Assembly: GCF_014837235.1 (NCBI RefSeq)
Contig: NZ_JACYFT010000001.1
Span: 186,001 to 250,000 of the forward strand
Length of the DNA stretch: 64,000 nucleotides
Reading direction: 5' to 3'
Source: Limnohabitans radicicola
GTDB taxonomy: Bacteria > Pseudomonadota > Gammaproteobacteria > Burkholderiales > Burkholderiaceae_C
Part shown: one piece after another, positions 1 to 9,684 of the stretch
How the letters are laid out: every line of letters begins with the position of its first letter
Numbering within the stretch: position 1 is the stretch's first letter
Program-made: the position numbers and the translations under genes
Notes under the pieces: model-generated
Seen by the model: only the letters and a program-made list of their open reading frames with translations
What the model was told of the DNA's origin: nothing
Database searches by the model: none

Positions 1-11
1 AGGACCAGCAT
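1..11 (-). CDS. Start of a downstream toxin gene (VapC-like), cut by window edge
   Basis: Reading leftward, an ATG at 11 opens a frame beginning M-L-V-L that runs off the window after three full codons. It lies 9 nt after the antitoxin stop, and a GAGGG ribosome-binding sequence overlaps that stop. MLVLD is a common start of PIN-domain VapC toxins, and position and coupling fit a VapBC pair. Only 11 bases are visible, so the family is an inference from context. Confidence 0.35.
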
Positions 12-20
12 GTCAAACCC

Positions 21-251
21 TCAAAAGCCCAAACGCGGCACGTCAGCGGGCTGCGTAGCAGCTGCGTCTTCGCGCAGCGGGAAGTCGGCAAACCGCCCGG
101 CCAGCTTCAGGCAATCCTTGGGCCACTCATGAGAGGCATAGGTGCGGATGATGTCCGCCACCCAACGGCTTTTGGACACACCGTTGGCCTTGGCCGCTTC
201 GTCCACCAAAGCCTGTGTCGCGTCATCGAGGTAAAGCGTGATTTGTGACAT
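21..251 (-). CDS. Ribbon-helix-helix antitoxin (VapB/CopG-like)
   Basis: A 76-residue protein. It opens with an SQITLYLDD strand followed by a helical region (ALVDEAAKANGVSKSRWVADIIRTYA), the layout of ribbon-helix-helix antitoxins that bind operator DNA through the N-terminal strand and toxin through the C-terminal tail (here the last 30 residues, rich in F, W and P). An ATG at 263 would add four residues. I prefer 251 because GGGCGAG precedes it and because the promoter at 283-310 would leave only a 13-nt leader for 263. Downstream, 9 nt away, another gene starts. The protein probably represses its own promoter through the repeats at 269-292. Confidence 0.75.
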   Translation of the reverse strand: MSQITLYLDDATQALVDEAAKANGVSKSRWVADIIRTYASHEWPKDCLKLAGRFADFPLREDAAATQPADVPRLGF

Positions 252-264
252 GGACTCGCCCATT

Positions 265-310
265 AAAACAAGTATACGTGCAAGTATATGTGTTTTGAAA
301 AATGATTCAA
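265..310 (-). promoter_or_regulatory. Promoter and repeated operator of the toxin-antitoxin module
   Basis: Two tandem 12-bp copies, CAAGTATACGTG (269-280) and CAAGTATATGTG (281-292), lie just upstream of the antitoxin. The same stretch reads as an inverted repeat, AAAACAAGTATAC against GTATATGTGTTTT (265-277 and 284-296, 11 of 13 matching). On the minus strand a TTGAAT -35 (310-305), a 16-nt spacer and a TATACT -10 (288-283) place the -10 inside the second repeat, so a bound repressor would block polymerase. The -35 overlaps the stop of the next gene. Confidence 0.6.
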
Positions 311-1269
311 GCCCTGCCCATCAGCCTCAGCAAGCCCTGCCACTGCTGCGCCCAAAAACCCTGGCCGTAGTCGCGCCCCTGCTCCACCTGGTCGCGCACG
401 CCTGTGGGGTCATAGCGCAGCTGGAAGTCGGCGGTACCAAACAGCATGTCCCACCAGGGCAGCAGTACCCCGAAGTTGCACCCGCCCAGAACTTTTCGCC
501 CCTGCACTTCAAACTCATGCCCGATGCCAATGCTGTGGTGCCTGCGGTGAAAGCGCGGGCTGACCCACAGGCGTTCGCCGATGCGGCCAAACCAAAGGCG
601 CACATTGGCGTGCTGCAAGTTCTCGCTGAGCTGGCTGATCGCCACCAGGGCCACAAACTGCCCCGGCCCGACGCCAATGAGCACCGCCACCGCTGACAGG
701 ATCAGGCTGGTCACAACGTCATCGAGCAGGTGGTTGCGGTTGTCGCTCCACATGGTCATTTGCCGCTGCGCGTGGTGCAGCGAATGCAGCGCCCACCAGC
801 GTTGCGACTGGTGCTGGGCGCGGTGCAGCCAGTAGTGCACCAAGTCCAGCGCCACCAGATAAACAAAAAAGCTCACCAGCGGCAAATCGCTCACCCCGGG
901 CCAGACCTGGTCCAGGTGCCAAGTGGGCAGGCCCCAGGTGCGGAGCAGGCCCAGGCCTTGCTCAAACCAGGCTTCGAGCGTGAAGAACATGGCCAGCTTG
1001 AACAGGCCCAGGCGGTGGATCAGGGTGTACAGAATGTCCACCCGCACAGCATGGCGGTCGCGCACAGGCTCGGCAGGCCACAGGCGCTGCATCGGCCCGA
1101 ACACCACCACCATGACGGCGATCTGCAGCAGACCCACCACCAGCCAGCCCGTGCCTTCGTAGGCCAGCTCCAGCAGGTTGGCCTGGCCCAGCCAGACGGC
1201 CAGGGGCTGCACCATTTGCTCGAACAAGGCTTGCTGCAAGCCATTGAAAAGGTCGGTCAACACATCCAT
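307..1269 (-). CDS. Sterol desaturase / fatty acid hydroxylase family membrane protein
   Basis: A 320-residue integral membrane protein with hydrophobic segments near residues 40-60, 85-105, 130-145 and 185-215. The three histidine clusters of the fatty-acid-hydroxylase superfamily are present: H145-x3-H149, H162-x2-H165-H166 and H241-x2-H244-H245, which together hold a di-iron centre for O2-dependent hydroxylation or desaturation of lipids. The substrate cannot be read from the sequence. The gene lies 4 nt after the stop of the neighbouring deacetylase frame on the same strand order (deacetylase ends at 1274), so the two are probably co-transcribed with the propeller gene upstream. Start is an ATG. 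Confidence 0.88.
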   Translation of the reverse strand: MDVLTDLFNGLQQALFEQMVQPLAVWLGQANLLELAYEGTGWLVVGLLQIAVMVVVFGPMQRLWPAEPVRDRHAVRVDILYTLIHRLGLFKLAMFFTLEAWFEQGLGLLRTWGLPTWHLDQVWPGVSDLPLVSFFVYLVALDLVHYWLHRAQHQSQRWWALHSLHHAQRQMTMWSDNRNHLLDDVVTSLILSAVAVLIGVGPGQFVALVAISQLSENLQHANVRLWFGRIGERLWVSPRFHRRHHSIGIGHEFEVQGRKVLGGCNFGVLLPWWDMLFGTADFQLRYDPTGVRDQVEQGRDYGQGFWAQQWQGLLRLMGRA

Positions 1270-1273
1270 GGCG

Positions 1274-2107
1274 TCATTGTGGCGAAGCAGGCAAACCCGA
1301 CAACTTCAAAGGATGTTGGGTGATCCAGCGCTGGTAGTGCGGGTGCTCGCGCAGCGTGGCAAAGCACAGACCTTTGGCCTTGAGGCCCACGATCAACGGC
1401 TCCAGCACCGCCGGGGCCCAGGGGTCTTGCCGCGACCAGATGCCCAGATGCGCCATCAGGATGTCGCCGCTGCGGATGGTCTTGAGCGCTTTCTGGAGCA
1501 AGCGGTCATTGGGGAACTTGTCGCTCGACAACTCGTCGCCGAGAAAGCCCGCCTCGGCCCAGCCCACATGCTCAAACCCGCAGGCCTTGGCCGCACGCAG
1601 CAGCGCGGGCGAGGTCTTGCCGCCCGGCGCGCGGAACAAAGACAAAGGCGCTTGCCCCGTCAGCGTCTGCAGCCGCGCTGCCGCCTGGCGCAGGTTGTCG
1701 CAATAGTCCTGCGCCGACCAATTGAGGTCCTGCCCGGCCTGGCTGCCCGAGCTGGGCCGGATGCGAAAACGCTGCTCTGGCAGGTCGGCGCGCCAGTAGG
1801 CGTGGTCATAGGTGTGGGAAGCAAACTCGTGGCCGTGGCGGGCCTGCTCGCGCCACCAGGTGGACCAGTGCTGGCCCAGCGTGCCATCACCTTCACGGGT
1901 TTTTTCCTGCGCGGCAAAAAAAGTCACACGCACCTGCTGGCGCTGGAGCACCTCGGCAATCAGGGGGGCCACGCCCATGTGGCCCGTGTCGAAGGTGAGG
2001 TAAACCGGCTGGGAGCAAACAGCGGCCCAGACGCTGCCCGACCAGGCCGACCACAGCGCCAGCAGGCTGGCGACCATGAGCTGCAGCGTTTTACTGGCGC
2101 GGCGCAT
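1274..2107 (-). CDS. Polysaccharide deacetylase family protein (NodB fold)
   Basis: About 277 residues from an ATG at 2107, chosen because MRRASKTLQLMVASLLALWS reads as a signal peptide ending near VWA-AVC; longer upstream frames would bury it. The mature part is a NodB homology domain, with motif 1 as LTFDTGH, motif 2 as SHTYDH and a later RAPGG (motif 3). Family members remove N-acetyl groups from cell-surface glycans in the periplasm. The usual motif 1 is TFDDG; here the second Asp, a metal ligand in characterised enzymes, is Thr. The start overlaps the propeller gene by 17 nt, suggesting translational coupling. Confidence 0.82.
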   Translation of the reverse strand: MRRASKTLQLMVASLLALWSAWSGSVWAAVCSQPVYLTFDTGHMGVAPLIAEVLQRQQVRVTFFAAQEKTREGDGTLGQHWSTWWREQARHGHEFASHTYDHAYWRADLPEQRFRIRPSSGSQAGQDLNWSAQDYCDNLRQAAARLQTLTGQAPLSLFRAPGGKTSPALLRAAKACGFEHVGWAEAGFLGDELSSDKFPNDRLLQKALKTIRSGDILMAHLGIWSRQDPWAPAVLEPLIVGLKAKGLCFATLREHPHYQRWITQHPLKLSGLPASPQ

Positions 2108-3074
2108 GGTCCAGCGTCCAGACCCCGTGCGGCGATTTGCCCACCGGAACCTGGCGCACCACTTTGCGGGTGGCGATGTCAATCACCGTGAGCTTTTTGG
2201 CCCAACGCGACGCCACCATGATGAACTTGCCGTCGGCCGAAACTTCCATGCAGTCCGGGCCAGACGGGCCAGGGAACTGCGCCACCACCTGCAGCGTGGC
2301 GTAGTCGATCTGGCTGATGGTGTTGGCCACGCGGTTGCTCACCAGCACATGGCGCTTGTCCCCCAGCGCGCGAAAAGCGTGCGCACCCTTGCCCGTGGGC
2401 AACATCTTGATGAGGCGTGGCTGTGGGCCGGAGATGTCATAAATTTCAACCCCGGTGCCGCCGGTCATGCCCACCAGCAGCGTTTTGTCGTCGGGCGTGC
2501 CAAACACGTCTGCGGGCAAGGAGCCCGTGGGTGTGCGCGATTTCACGGTCTGCGTGCCCAGGTCGATCGAGATCAGCTCATCGTCGTCCTGGATGGACGA
2601 CCAGACCGTGGTGCTCTTGCTGTCGATCCACAAGTGGCTCGGCGTCTTGCCGGTGGGGATGCGCTTGACCAGCGTGGGGTTTTGGCCGTCCCAGCGGTAA
2701 ATGTCGATGTGGTTCAAGCGGTTGGCCGCTGTGACGAACCACTTCATGTCGGGCGAAAACCGCAGGTGGTACGGGTCGCTGATGCCCGTGATGACGCGCT
2801 GGACCTGGGCGGTGCGCGGGTCAATGAAAGTGAGCGAGTCGCTCAGCGCATTGGCCACGATCACTGACTTTTCGTCGGGCGTGAGGTACAGGTGGTGCGG
2901 CTCTTTGCCCGTGGGGATGCGCTTTTGCTCGGTCCAGCTCACCGGATCGATCACACTGACGTTGCCGTCAAGCGAGTTGAGGACAAACACCGGGTTGGTG
3001 GCCCAGGCGTGGGCGCAGGCCAGCAGGCTCAGCGCCAAGAAGAAACAACGGAAAATGCGGTAAAAAACGGTCAC
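2091..3074 (-). CDS. Secreted YVTN-type beta-propeller protein
   Basis: About 327 residues from a GTG at 3074, preceded by GAGAAAG; a second GTG at 3119 would add 15 residues. A signal peptide (FYRIFRCFFLALSLLACAHAWA) precedes repeated blades of the form V-x-D-x-x-T-x-x-V...IPTGKEPHHL, IPTGKTPSHL, PTGSLPADV, LPTGKGAHAF and VPVGKSPHGV. These are hallmarks of seven-bladed YVTN/YncE propellers found in the periplasm or on the surface. No catalytic residues are recognisable, so a binding or scaffold role is likely. It heads the operon with the deacetylase and the hydroxylase, and is divergent from the hydrolase at 3131. Confidence 0.8.
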   Translation of the reverse strand: MTVFYRIFRCFFLALSLLACAHAWATNPVFVLNSLDGNVSVIDPVSWTEQKRIPTGKEPHHLYLTPDEKSVIVANALSDSLTFIDPRTAQVQRVITGISDPYHLRFSPDMKWFVTAANRLNHIDIYRWDGQNPTLVKRIPTGKTPSHLWIDSKSTTVWSSIQDDDELISIDLGTQTVKSRTPTGSLPADVFGTPDDKTLLVGMTGGTGVEIYDISGPQPRLIKMLPTGKGAHAFRALGDKRHVLVSNRVANTISQIDYATLQVVAQFPGPSGPDCMEVSADGKFIMVASRWAKKLTVIDIATRKVVRQVPVGKSPHGVWTLDHAPRQ

Positions 3075-3130
3075 AAACAGGGCTTTCTCAAACGCATTCG
3101 AGTGTAAACGGCCCTGCACCAGGAATCTTG

Positions 3131-3937
3131 ATGGACATCACGCACCCGCGACAAATCAGCGTTCACGGCATCGCGCTGGAAACCCTGCAGATCGGCGGCC
3201 CGGCCGAGCGCCCCACCCTCGTCTTTTTGCACGAAGGCCTGGGCAGCGTGGCCTTGTGGCGCGACTGGCCCCAGAAGCTGTGCCAGCGCCTGGGCCTGCC
3301 CGGGCTGGTGTACTCGCGTCAGGGCTATGGCCAGTCGGATGCCCGCCCCGATGTGCGCGGCGAGCCCCGGGTGGTCAACGGCCTGGCCCATGGTCGCCTG
3401 CAGCCCGACTACATGCACCACGAAGCGCGGGTGGTGCTGCCTGAGCTGCTGCGCCAGCTGGGCATTGCGCGTCCCTTGCTGCTGGGCCACTCTGACGGCG
3501 GCACCATCGCCTTGCTGCACGCGAGCCAGCACCCGGTGGTGGGCTGCATCGTGATGGCCCCGCATGTGATCGTGGAAGACATCTCGGTGAAAGCCATCGC
3601 CGAGGCCCGTGAGGCCTACCTGAGCGGTCCGCTGCGCCAGCGCCTGGCCGCTTTTCATGCCGATGTGGACTGCGCCTTCTGGCAGTGGAACGACGCCTGG
3701 CTCAACCCGGCGTTTCGCAGCTACGACATCCGGCCCGAGCTGACCACCATCACCGCCCCGCTGCTGGCCATCCAGGGCGAAGGCGATGCCTACGGCACCC
3801 TGGCGCAGATCGACGAGATCGCGCTCAAGGTGCCACACACCCGCCTTACGAAACTCACCGACTGCGGCCACTCACCGCATCGCGACCAGCCCGAAGCCGT
3901 GGCCCAAGCCATTGAGCAGTTCATCGCCGCACTGTAA
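3131..3937 (+). CDS. Alpha/beta hydrolase
   Basis: 268 residues from an ATG at 3131 with AGGA seven nt upstream; a TTG one codon earlier is less likely. It has the alpha/beta-hydrolase fold: oxyanion-hole segment FLHEGLGS (residues ~32-39), nucleophile elbow GHSDGG, an acidic residue in the AIQGEGDAYG strand, and the catalytic His in TDCGHSPHRDQPEAV near the C-terminus. The family hydrolyses esters or C-C bonds and the substrate is unknown. No partner genes are obvious: it is divergent from the propeller gene and convergent with rsuA, with a REP-like repeat between. Confidence 0.88.
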   Translation: MDITHPRQISVHGIALETLQIGGPAERPTLVFLHEGLGSVALWRDWPQKLCQRLGLPGLVYSRQGYGQSDARPDVRGEPRVVNGLAHGRLQPDYMHHEARVVLPELLRQLGIARPLLLGHSDGGTIALLHASQHPVVGCIVMAPHVIVEDISVKAIAEAREAYLSGPLRQRLAAFHADVDCAFWQWNDAWLNPAFRSYDIRPELTTITAPLLAIQGEGDAYGTLAQIDEIALKVPHTRLTKLTDCGHSPHRDQPEAVAQAIEQFIAAL

Positions 3938-3948
3938 GAGCAGCACCC

Positions 3949-3976
3949 TGTGGGAGCGGCGCCCCCGCCGCGATGC
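3949..3976 (+). repeat. REP-like palindromic repeat, copy 1
   Basis: The 28-bp element starts TGTGGGAGCGGCG and ends CGCCGCGATGC. The core folds as GCGGCG-CCCC-CGCCGC (3956-3971). It sits in the 52-bp gap between the 3' ends of the convergent hydrolase and rsuA genes. Related copies, read on the minus strand, lie at 25204-25230 and 56289-56315. The shared outline is (T)AGGAGC, a GC-rich stem, then GCGATGC. Confidence 0.6.
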
Positions 3977-3989
3977 CCCCAGCAGCCGC

Positions 3990-4733
3990 TCAGGGCTTGA
4001 GCAGCGCCAAATCTTCTGCGGTCAAGAACCGCCACTGCCCCGGCGCCAGATCGCCCAGCACCATGCCGCCGATCTGCGAGCGGTGCAGGCCCTCGACCCG
4101 GTTGCCCACGGCCGCCACCATGCGCTTGACCTGGTGGTACTTGCCTTCGGTCAAGGTCAGCTTCAGGTGCAATTCGCTCACCGCCGCGCAGGCTGCCGCC
4201 TTGACCGGCTTGGGATCGTCGTCCAGCACCACGCCTGCCAGCAGCTTTTGCACCATCTCGTCGGTCACGGGGTGCTTGGTGGTGACCTCGTAGACCTTGG
4301 GCACATGGTGCTTGGGCGAGCTCATGCGGTGGATGAAGGCACCGTCGTCGGTCAGCAGCAGCAAGCCGGTGGTGTCCTGGTCTAGACGCCCAACAGCCTG
4401 CACGCCCTGCACCGCTGCCTTTTGCGGGCGCTGGCGCAGCGGCGCGGGCAACAGCGTGTAAATGCTGGGCCAGGTCGACGGCTTTTGCGAACACTCGGTG
4501 CCCGCAGGTTTGTTCAGCAGCACATAGGCTTTTTCGTGAAAGGTCCAGACCGTGCCCTGCACGGTGAATTCCAGGCCCTCTGGAGCATAAAACTCGCCCG
4601 CATCGGTCTGCACCTGGCCTTGCACCGTGACGTGGCCTTGCTGGATCAGGCCTGCGCACACCCGGCGCGTGCCAAAGCCCTGGCTGAACAGAATGTCTTC
4701 CAGGCGCATGGGTTTGAGGGACTTGGCTTTCAT
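3990..4733 (-). CDS. rsuA: 16S rRNA pseudouridine(516) synthase RsuA
   Basis: 247 residues. An N-terminal S4 RNA-binding domain (MRLEDILFSQGFGTRRVCAG...) precedes the catalytic domain with the motif GRLDQDTTGLLLLTDDG, whose first Asp attacks the target uridine. Later segments SSPKHH, EGKYHQVKRMVAAVGN and LHR-x2-IGG follow E. coli RsuA closely, favouring the 16S U516 enzyme over RluB/E/F. The start at 4733 (MKAKSLKPMRLED) is preferred to the long upstream extension, which overlaps the divergent gene at 4782. RsuA acts on assembling 30S subunits and is usually expressed alone, as it appears to be here. Confidence 0.9.
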   Translation of the reverse strand: MKAKSLKPMRLEDILFSQGFGTRRVCAGLIQQGHVTVQGQVQTDAGEFYAPEGLEFTVQGTVWTFHEKAYVLLNKPAGTECSQKPSTWPSIYTLLPAPLRQRPQKAAVQGVQAVGRLDQDTTGLLLLTDDGAFIHRMSSPKHHVPKVYEVTTKHPVTDEMVQKLLAGVVLDDDPKPVKAAACAAVSELHLKLTLTEGKYHQVKRMVAAVGNRVEGLHRSQIGGMVLGDLAPGQWRFLTAEDLALLKP

Positions 4734-4781
4734 GGGGCATGATTGTCGCCTCGAAAATGTGTTTTGCCCGGAGACAAGCGC

Positions 4782-5060
4782 ATGGACACCGCACACCACA
4801 CCCTGCACCAGATGACCGAGACCCTGCGCCAGTGCCAGCAGGGCCAGCGCCCCTTGAACGAACTGACCCGCCAATGGCGCAGCGATGGCAGCGCGCTGCC
4901 CCTGCCCGAGCGCTTCAACGAGGTGCTGGGTGGCCTGCTCGACCGGCTCGAAGCCGGGGCACTCTTCAGCGAAGAAAGCTGCTCCTTCAGCCAGAAAGAC
5001 CTGCTGGACAGCCTGCAGCTGTGGGCCGACAAGGCCCGCGCCCAGCTGGACAAAGCATGA
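4782..5060 (+). CDS. Conserved small protein of unknown function
   Basis: 92 residues from an ATG preceded by GGAG at 4770-4773. I do not recognise the family. It is predicted to be soluble, helical and charged (HHTLHQMTETLRQCQQGQRPLNEL... QKDLLDSLQLWADKARAQLDKA), with no signal peptide, membrane segment or metal motif. The last codons overlap the next gene as ATGA, so it is translationally coupled to the S58 peptidase and probably works with it or is simply co-expressed. Confidence 0.75.
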   Translation: MDTAHHTLHQMTETLRQCQQGQRPLNELTRQWRSDGSALPLPERFNEVLGGLLDRLEAGALFSEESCSFSQKDLLDSLQLWADKARAQLDKA

Positions 5061-6046
5061 GCACCCCCACCGACAGCCTTTGCGATGTGGCAGGCATCGA
5101 GGTCGGCCACTTCACCGACCCGCGCCGCCCCACGGGCTGCACCGTGGTCATGGCCCGCGAGGGCGCGGTGGGCGGTGTGGACGTGCGCGGCGCAGCCCCC
5201 GGCACCCGCGAAACCGACCTGCTGGAGCCCGGCAACACGGTGCAGACCGTGCACGCCGTGCTGCTCTCGGGCGGCAGCGCCTGGGGCTTGGACGCAGCAG
5301 GCGGCGTGATGCGCTGGCTCGACGAACACGGCATTGGCCTGGCCGTGGGGCCTGCCCGGGTGCCGATCGTGCCCGCCGCCGTGCTGTTCGACCTGCATGT
5401 GGGCGACGCCCGCATCCGCCCCGACGCGGCAGCGGGCTACGCAGCCTGCGCTGCGGCCAGTCGGCAGGCCCCTGCGCAGGGCAATGTTGGTGCGGGCGCC
5501 GGGGCCACGGTGGGCAAAATGTTTGGCATGGCCGGGGCCATGAAAGGCGGCATCGGCTCGGCCTCAGTCCGTGTGGGCGACTTCACCGTCGGGGCCATCG
5601 TGGCCTGCAACGCGCTGGGCGACGTGGTCGACCCGGGCACAGGCCGCATCCTGGCAGGCGCTCGCCAGAGCGACAACACGCTGGCCGACACCACCGCCCA
5701 GCTGCTGGCCGGACGCACGCCGGGGCAGATCCTGCCCGGCACGCAAACCACCATCGGCCTGATCGCCACCGATGCCACGCTCGACAAAGCCCAGGCACGC
5801 CGCTTGGCGCAAGTGGGGCACGACGGGCTGGCGCGTTGCATCCAGCCGGTCCACACCACTTCGGACGGCGACACCCTGTTTGCGCTGGCCACAGGCCGCG
5901 TGGCCACACCGCCGCCCATGACGGTGCTGTGCGTGATGGCGGCCGAAGCCGTGGCCCGCGCCACCGTGCGTGCGGTATTGAGCGCCAGCACCATGAAAAA
6001 CGGCGGGCTCGAATGGCCCGCCGCTGCCGATCTGGCCGCCCCGTGA
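5057..6046 (+). CDS. P1 family peptidase (S58; DmpA/NylC-like)
   Basis: 329 residues with the N-terminal-nucleophile fold typical of DmpA aminopeptidases and the NylC nylon-oligomer hydrolase: opening DVAGIEVGHFTD, the glycine-rich LLSGGSAWGLDAAGGVMRWL, then GAGAGATVGKMFG. These enzymes are made as one chain and cut themselves before a Ser or Thr that becomes the catalytic N-terminus. By analogy with NylC the cut would be before T231 in the TTIGLIATDA segment; the residue before it is Gln230, where NylC-type proteins have Asn. The start overlaps the previous stop (ATGA). The substrate is unknown. Confidence 0.87.
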   Translation: MSTPTDSLCDVAGIEVGHFTDPRRPTGCTVVMAREGAVGGVDVRGAAPGTRETDLLEPGNTVQTVHAVLLSGGSAWGLDAAGGVMRWLDEHGIGLAVGPARVPIVPAAVLFDLHVGDARIRPDAAAGYAACAAASRQAPAQGNVGAGAGATVGKMFGMAGAMKGGIGSASVRVGDFTVGAIVACNALGDVVDPGTGRILAGARQSDNTLADTTAQLLAGRTPGQILPGTQTTIGLIATDATLDKAQARRLAQVGHDGLARCIQPVHTTSDGDTLFALATGRVATPPPMTVLCVMAAEAVARATVRAVLSASTMKNGGLEWPAAADLAAP

Positions 6047-6064
6047 GGGACTGCCGACGCCTGA

Positions 6065-7732
<1,668 letters not shown>

Positions 7733-7822
7733 GTATCACCCTGAAAAAATGCAAGCAACCGCGCATTATCCCAGCTTGGCGAGTCACTTCCCCAAAACAA
7801 CCATCACCCGGGGGCGGGACTT

Positions 7823-8968
7823 CTACAGCTCGCGGTCGGTCTGCTGGCCTGGCCGCGCCGAAAACTGCACCCGGCTGTCCATGGCTTCGAGCTGCACGCG
7901 GGCGCGGCGCTGGCCGTAGACCTCGGCGCGCAGCCAGTCGCACTCGGCGTCCAACAAGGCTTGTGAGCCCAGGGAGCACCACCAGACTCGGCCTTCGCCG
8001 TCCCAGCGGTAACCCCGGGCCTTGAGTTTGTCCTTGGACTCGAACGGCGCGCCCGTGGCCCGCAGCTTGTAGCGGGTTTGCCCGGCCCCGGCCAGCAAGC
8101 GCGCCAGTCCGGTTTGCCCGTCGGCCAACGGGGTGGACAGCACCTGCAACAGCGCGTGGCAGTCCACCTGCGCCCGGTGGGCGTCGTAAAACCAGCCGCG
8201 CTCCGACGCCAAAAACTCCAGCTTGGCCGAGCCGCTGCCCTCTTTCTTCCAGTCGATGCCCGCAAACGAACAGTTCCAGGGCTTGGTGGCGAACACGGGC
8301 AAACGCGCCTCGACAAATGGGCGGTCAAAGCCGGCGTTGTGCGCCACGATCAGGTCGGCCGCTTGGACCAGCGCCGTCACGGCCGCGTCGTCGATGCGCT
8401 GGCCCGCGACCATGGTGTCGTCGATACCCGTGATGTCCTGGATCGCAGGCGGAATCGGCTTGCCCGGGTCCTCAAACGACTCGTAAATGGTGACCGGGCC
8501 CACAGGCAGGCCCGTGGCCGTGTCCACCTGTACCGACAGCATGGCCAACTCGATGATGGCCTCATTGCGGCTGTCCAGCCCGGTGGTTTCGGTGTCCAGC
8601 ACGATCACCCGCTGCGTGGGCTGGCCCTGCAGCCCGCCATAGTCGGCCACCGGCTGCAAACGGCGCAGCACGCGAAAGTCGGGGTGCTGCGTCAGCACCT
8701 GGGCCATGGCTTCGGGGTCGGTGCCCAGCGCGGGCAGCTGCACAGCGGCCGGCACCTCTGGCGGCACGGCGGCCACAACAGGCAGGGCAACGGTGGCCGC
8801 TACAGGAGCAGGCGAAGGTGCATAGGCAGTGGCTGCCGCATTGATCGCCGCTGCAGTCGGGGTGCTTTCAGGCTTGGAGGCCTTGGCAGGCTTGGCCGGT
8901 TTTTCGGCCACTTCGGGCTCGAAGCCGAGAAAACTCATCTGGTCTGTTTTGCGCTTGTGGGTACTCAT
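7823..8968 (-). CDS. DEDDh 3'-5' exonuclease (DnaQ-like) with C-terminal RGYRW module
   Basis: 381 residues. The first ~110 form a low-complexity Ala/Pro/Lys linker. The exonuclease core follows: VLDTETTGLD (motif I, D and E), VAHNAGFDRPF (motif II) and HRAQVDCHAL (motif III, H and D), so all four DEDDh metal/catalytic residues are present. A C-terminal module with KDKLKARGYRWDGEGRVWW resembles one seen in other epsilon-like nucleases. The ATG at 8968 overlaps the nucleotidyltransferase stop (ATGA); an alternative ATG at 8938 (MSFLGFEPE) would leave a 27-nt gap and would fit a free-standing housekeeping gene. Confidence 0.85.
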   Translation of the reverse strand: MSTHKRKTDQMSFLGFEPEVAEKPAKPAKASKPESTPTAAAINAAATAYAPSPAPVAATVALPVVAAVPPEVPAAVQLPALGTDPEAMAQVLTQHPDFRVLRRLQPVADYGGLQGQPTQRVIVLDTETTGLDSRNEAIIELAMLSVQVDTATGLPVGPVTIYESFEDPGKPIPPAIQDITGIDDTMVAGQRIDDAAVTALVQAADLIVAHNAGFDRPFVEARLPVFATKPWNCSFAGIDWKKEGSGSAKLEFLASERGWFYDAHRAQVDCHALLQVLSTPLADGQTGLARLLAGAGQTRYKLRATGAPFESKDKLKARGYRWDGEGRVWWCSLGSQALLDAECDWLRAEVYGQRRARVQLEAMDSRVQFSARPGQQTDREL

Positions 8969-9684
8969 GTCTGGGCTAACTCTGAAATATGTTGAATCTT
9001 GATCAGCAAATCTGGCAAGCGCGCCTGGCTCGCGCCATCAGGCGGCAAGTGGCCCGGTAAGGCATCAACAAAACGGCGGTCTGCCAGCAGATGCTGAAAC
9101 TGTGCAGCCAAATACGCACGCAAAGGTGCCAGGCTGTCCTGACATTCGTTCAGCAAAGATGCACGGCCATCGATCACACTGACAATGTCGCCCATATCGT
9201 GGCTGAACAAATAATCGCCAGCACCTCTGCCGTAGAACGCTTCCAGTTTGGTGGCAATGAACTCGGGCGCACGCAGAACACGGATGGGTACCCCACTGGG
9301 CAGCGTGAGTGTTTGCGCAGTGGACACGCCCATGCGATACCACCGGTTGGTGAAACCCAAAATTTCTTCTTGTGTAGGCATCAAATCGACGGCCACACCG
9401 TCCACCTGCCAACGACACACGGGAGCCTCGTGACTGGGGTCTTGCACAAAGCCCAAGCCACGCAACTGATCTTCAAAACGGTAATAGTCGGTCAATGCCT
9501 CGGCGTTGGTCACGATGTCTACATCATCCGTGCGTCGAATGGGCGGCAACGCCAAATCAGTGATCAGCAAACCAGCCGCTGCACCACCCACAAACACAAA
9601 TTGACTGCACAGCTCGGGCCCCAAACTGCGGGCTACGCGCTCCAGCATGGCCACATTCGGATCATTAGGGTTAAACACCTGCAT
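8965..9684 (-). CDS. AbiEii-like nucleotidyltransferase
   Basis: 239 residues from an ATG at 9684 that shares a base with the previous stop (TGATG). The nucleotidyltransferase signature FVGGAAAGLL...RRTDDVDIV (residues ~30-55) supplies the Gly pair and the D-x-D metal ligands, and RWQVDGVAVDLMP gives the third acidic strand. This arrangement is typical of AbiEii/MNT-type enzymes, many of which are toxins that nucleotidylate tRNA or proteins. Genes of this class usually follow a DNA-binding antitoxin, as here. The target is unknown, and AbiEii-like rather than true AbiEii is as far as the sequence supports. Confidence 0.75.
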   Translation of the reverse strand: MQVFNPNDPNVAMLERVARSLGPELCSQFVFVGGAAAGLLITDLALPPIRRTDDVDIVTNAEALTDYYRFEDQLRGLGFVQDPSHEAPVCRWQVDGVAVDLMPTQEEILGFTNRWYRMGVSTAQTLTLPSGVPIRVLRAPEFIATKLEAFYGRGAGDYLFSHDMGDIVSVIDGRASLLNECQDSLAPLRAYLAAQFQHLLADRRFVDALPGHLPPDGASQARLPDLLIKIQHISELAQT

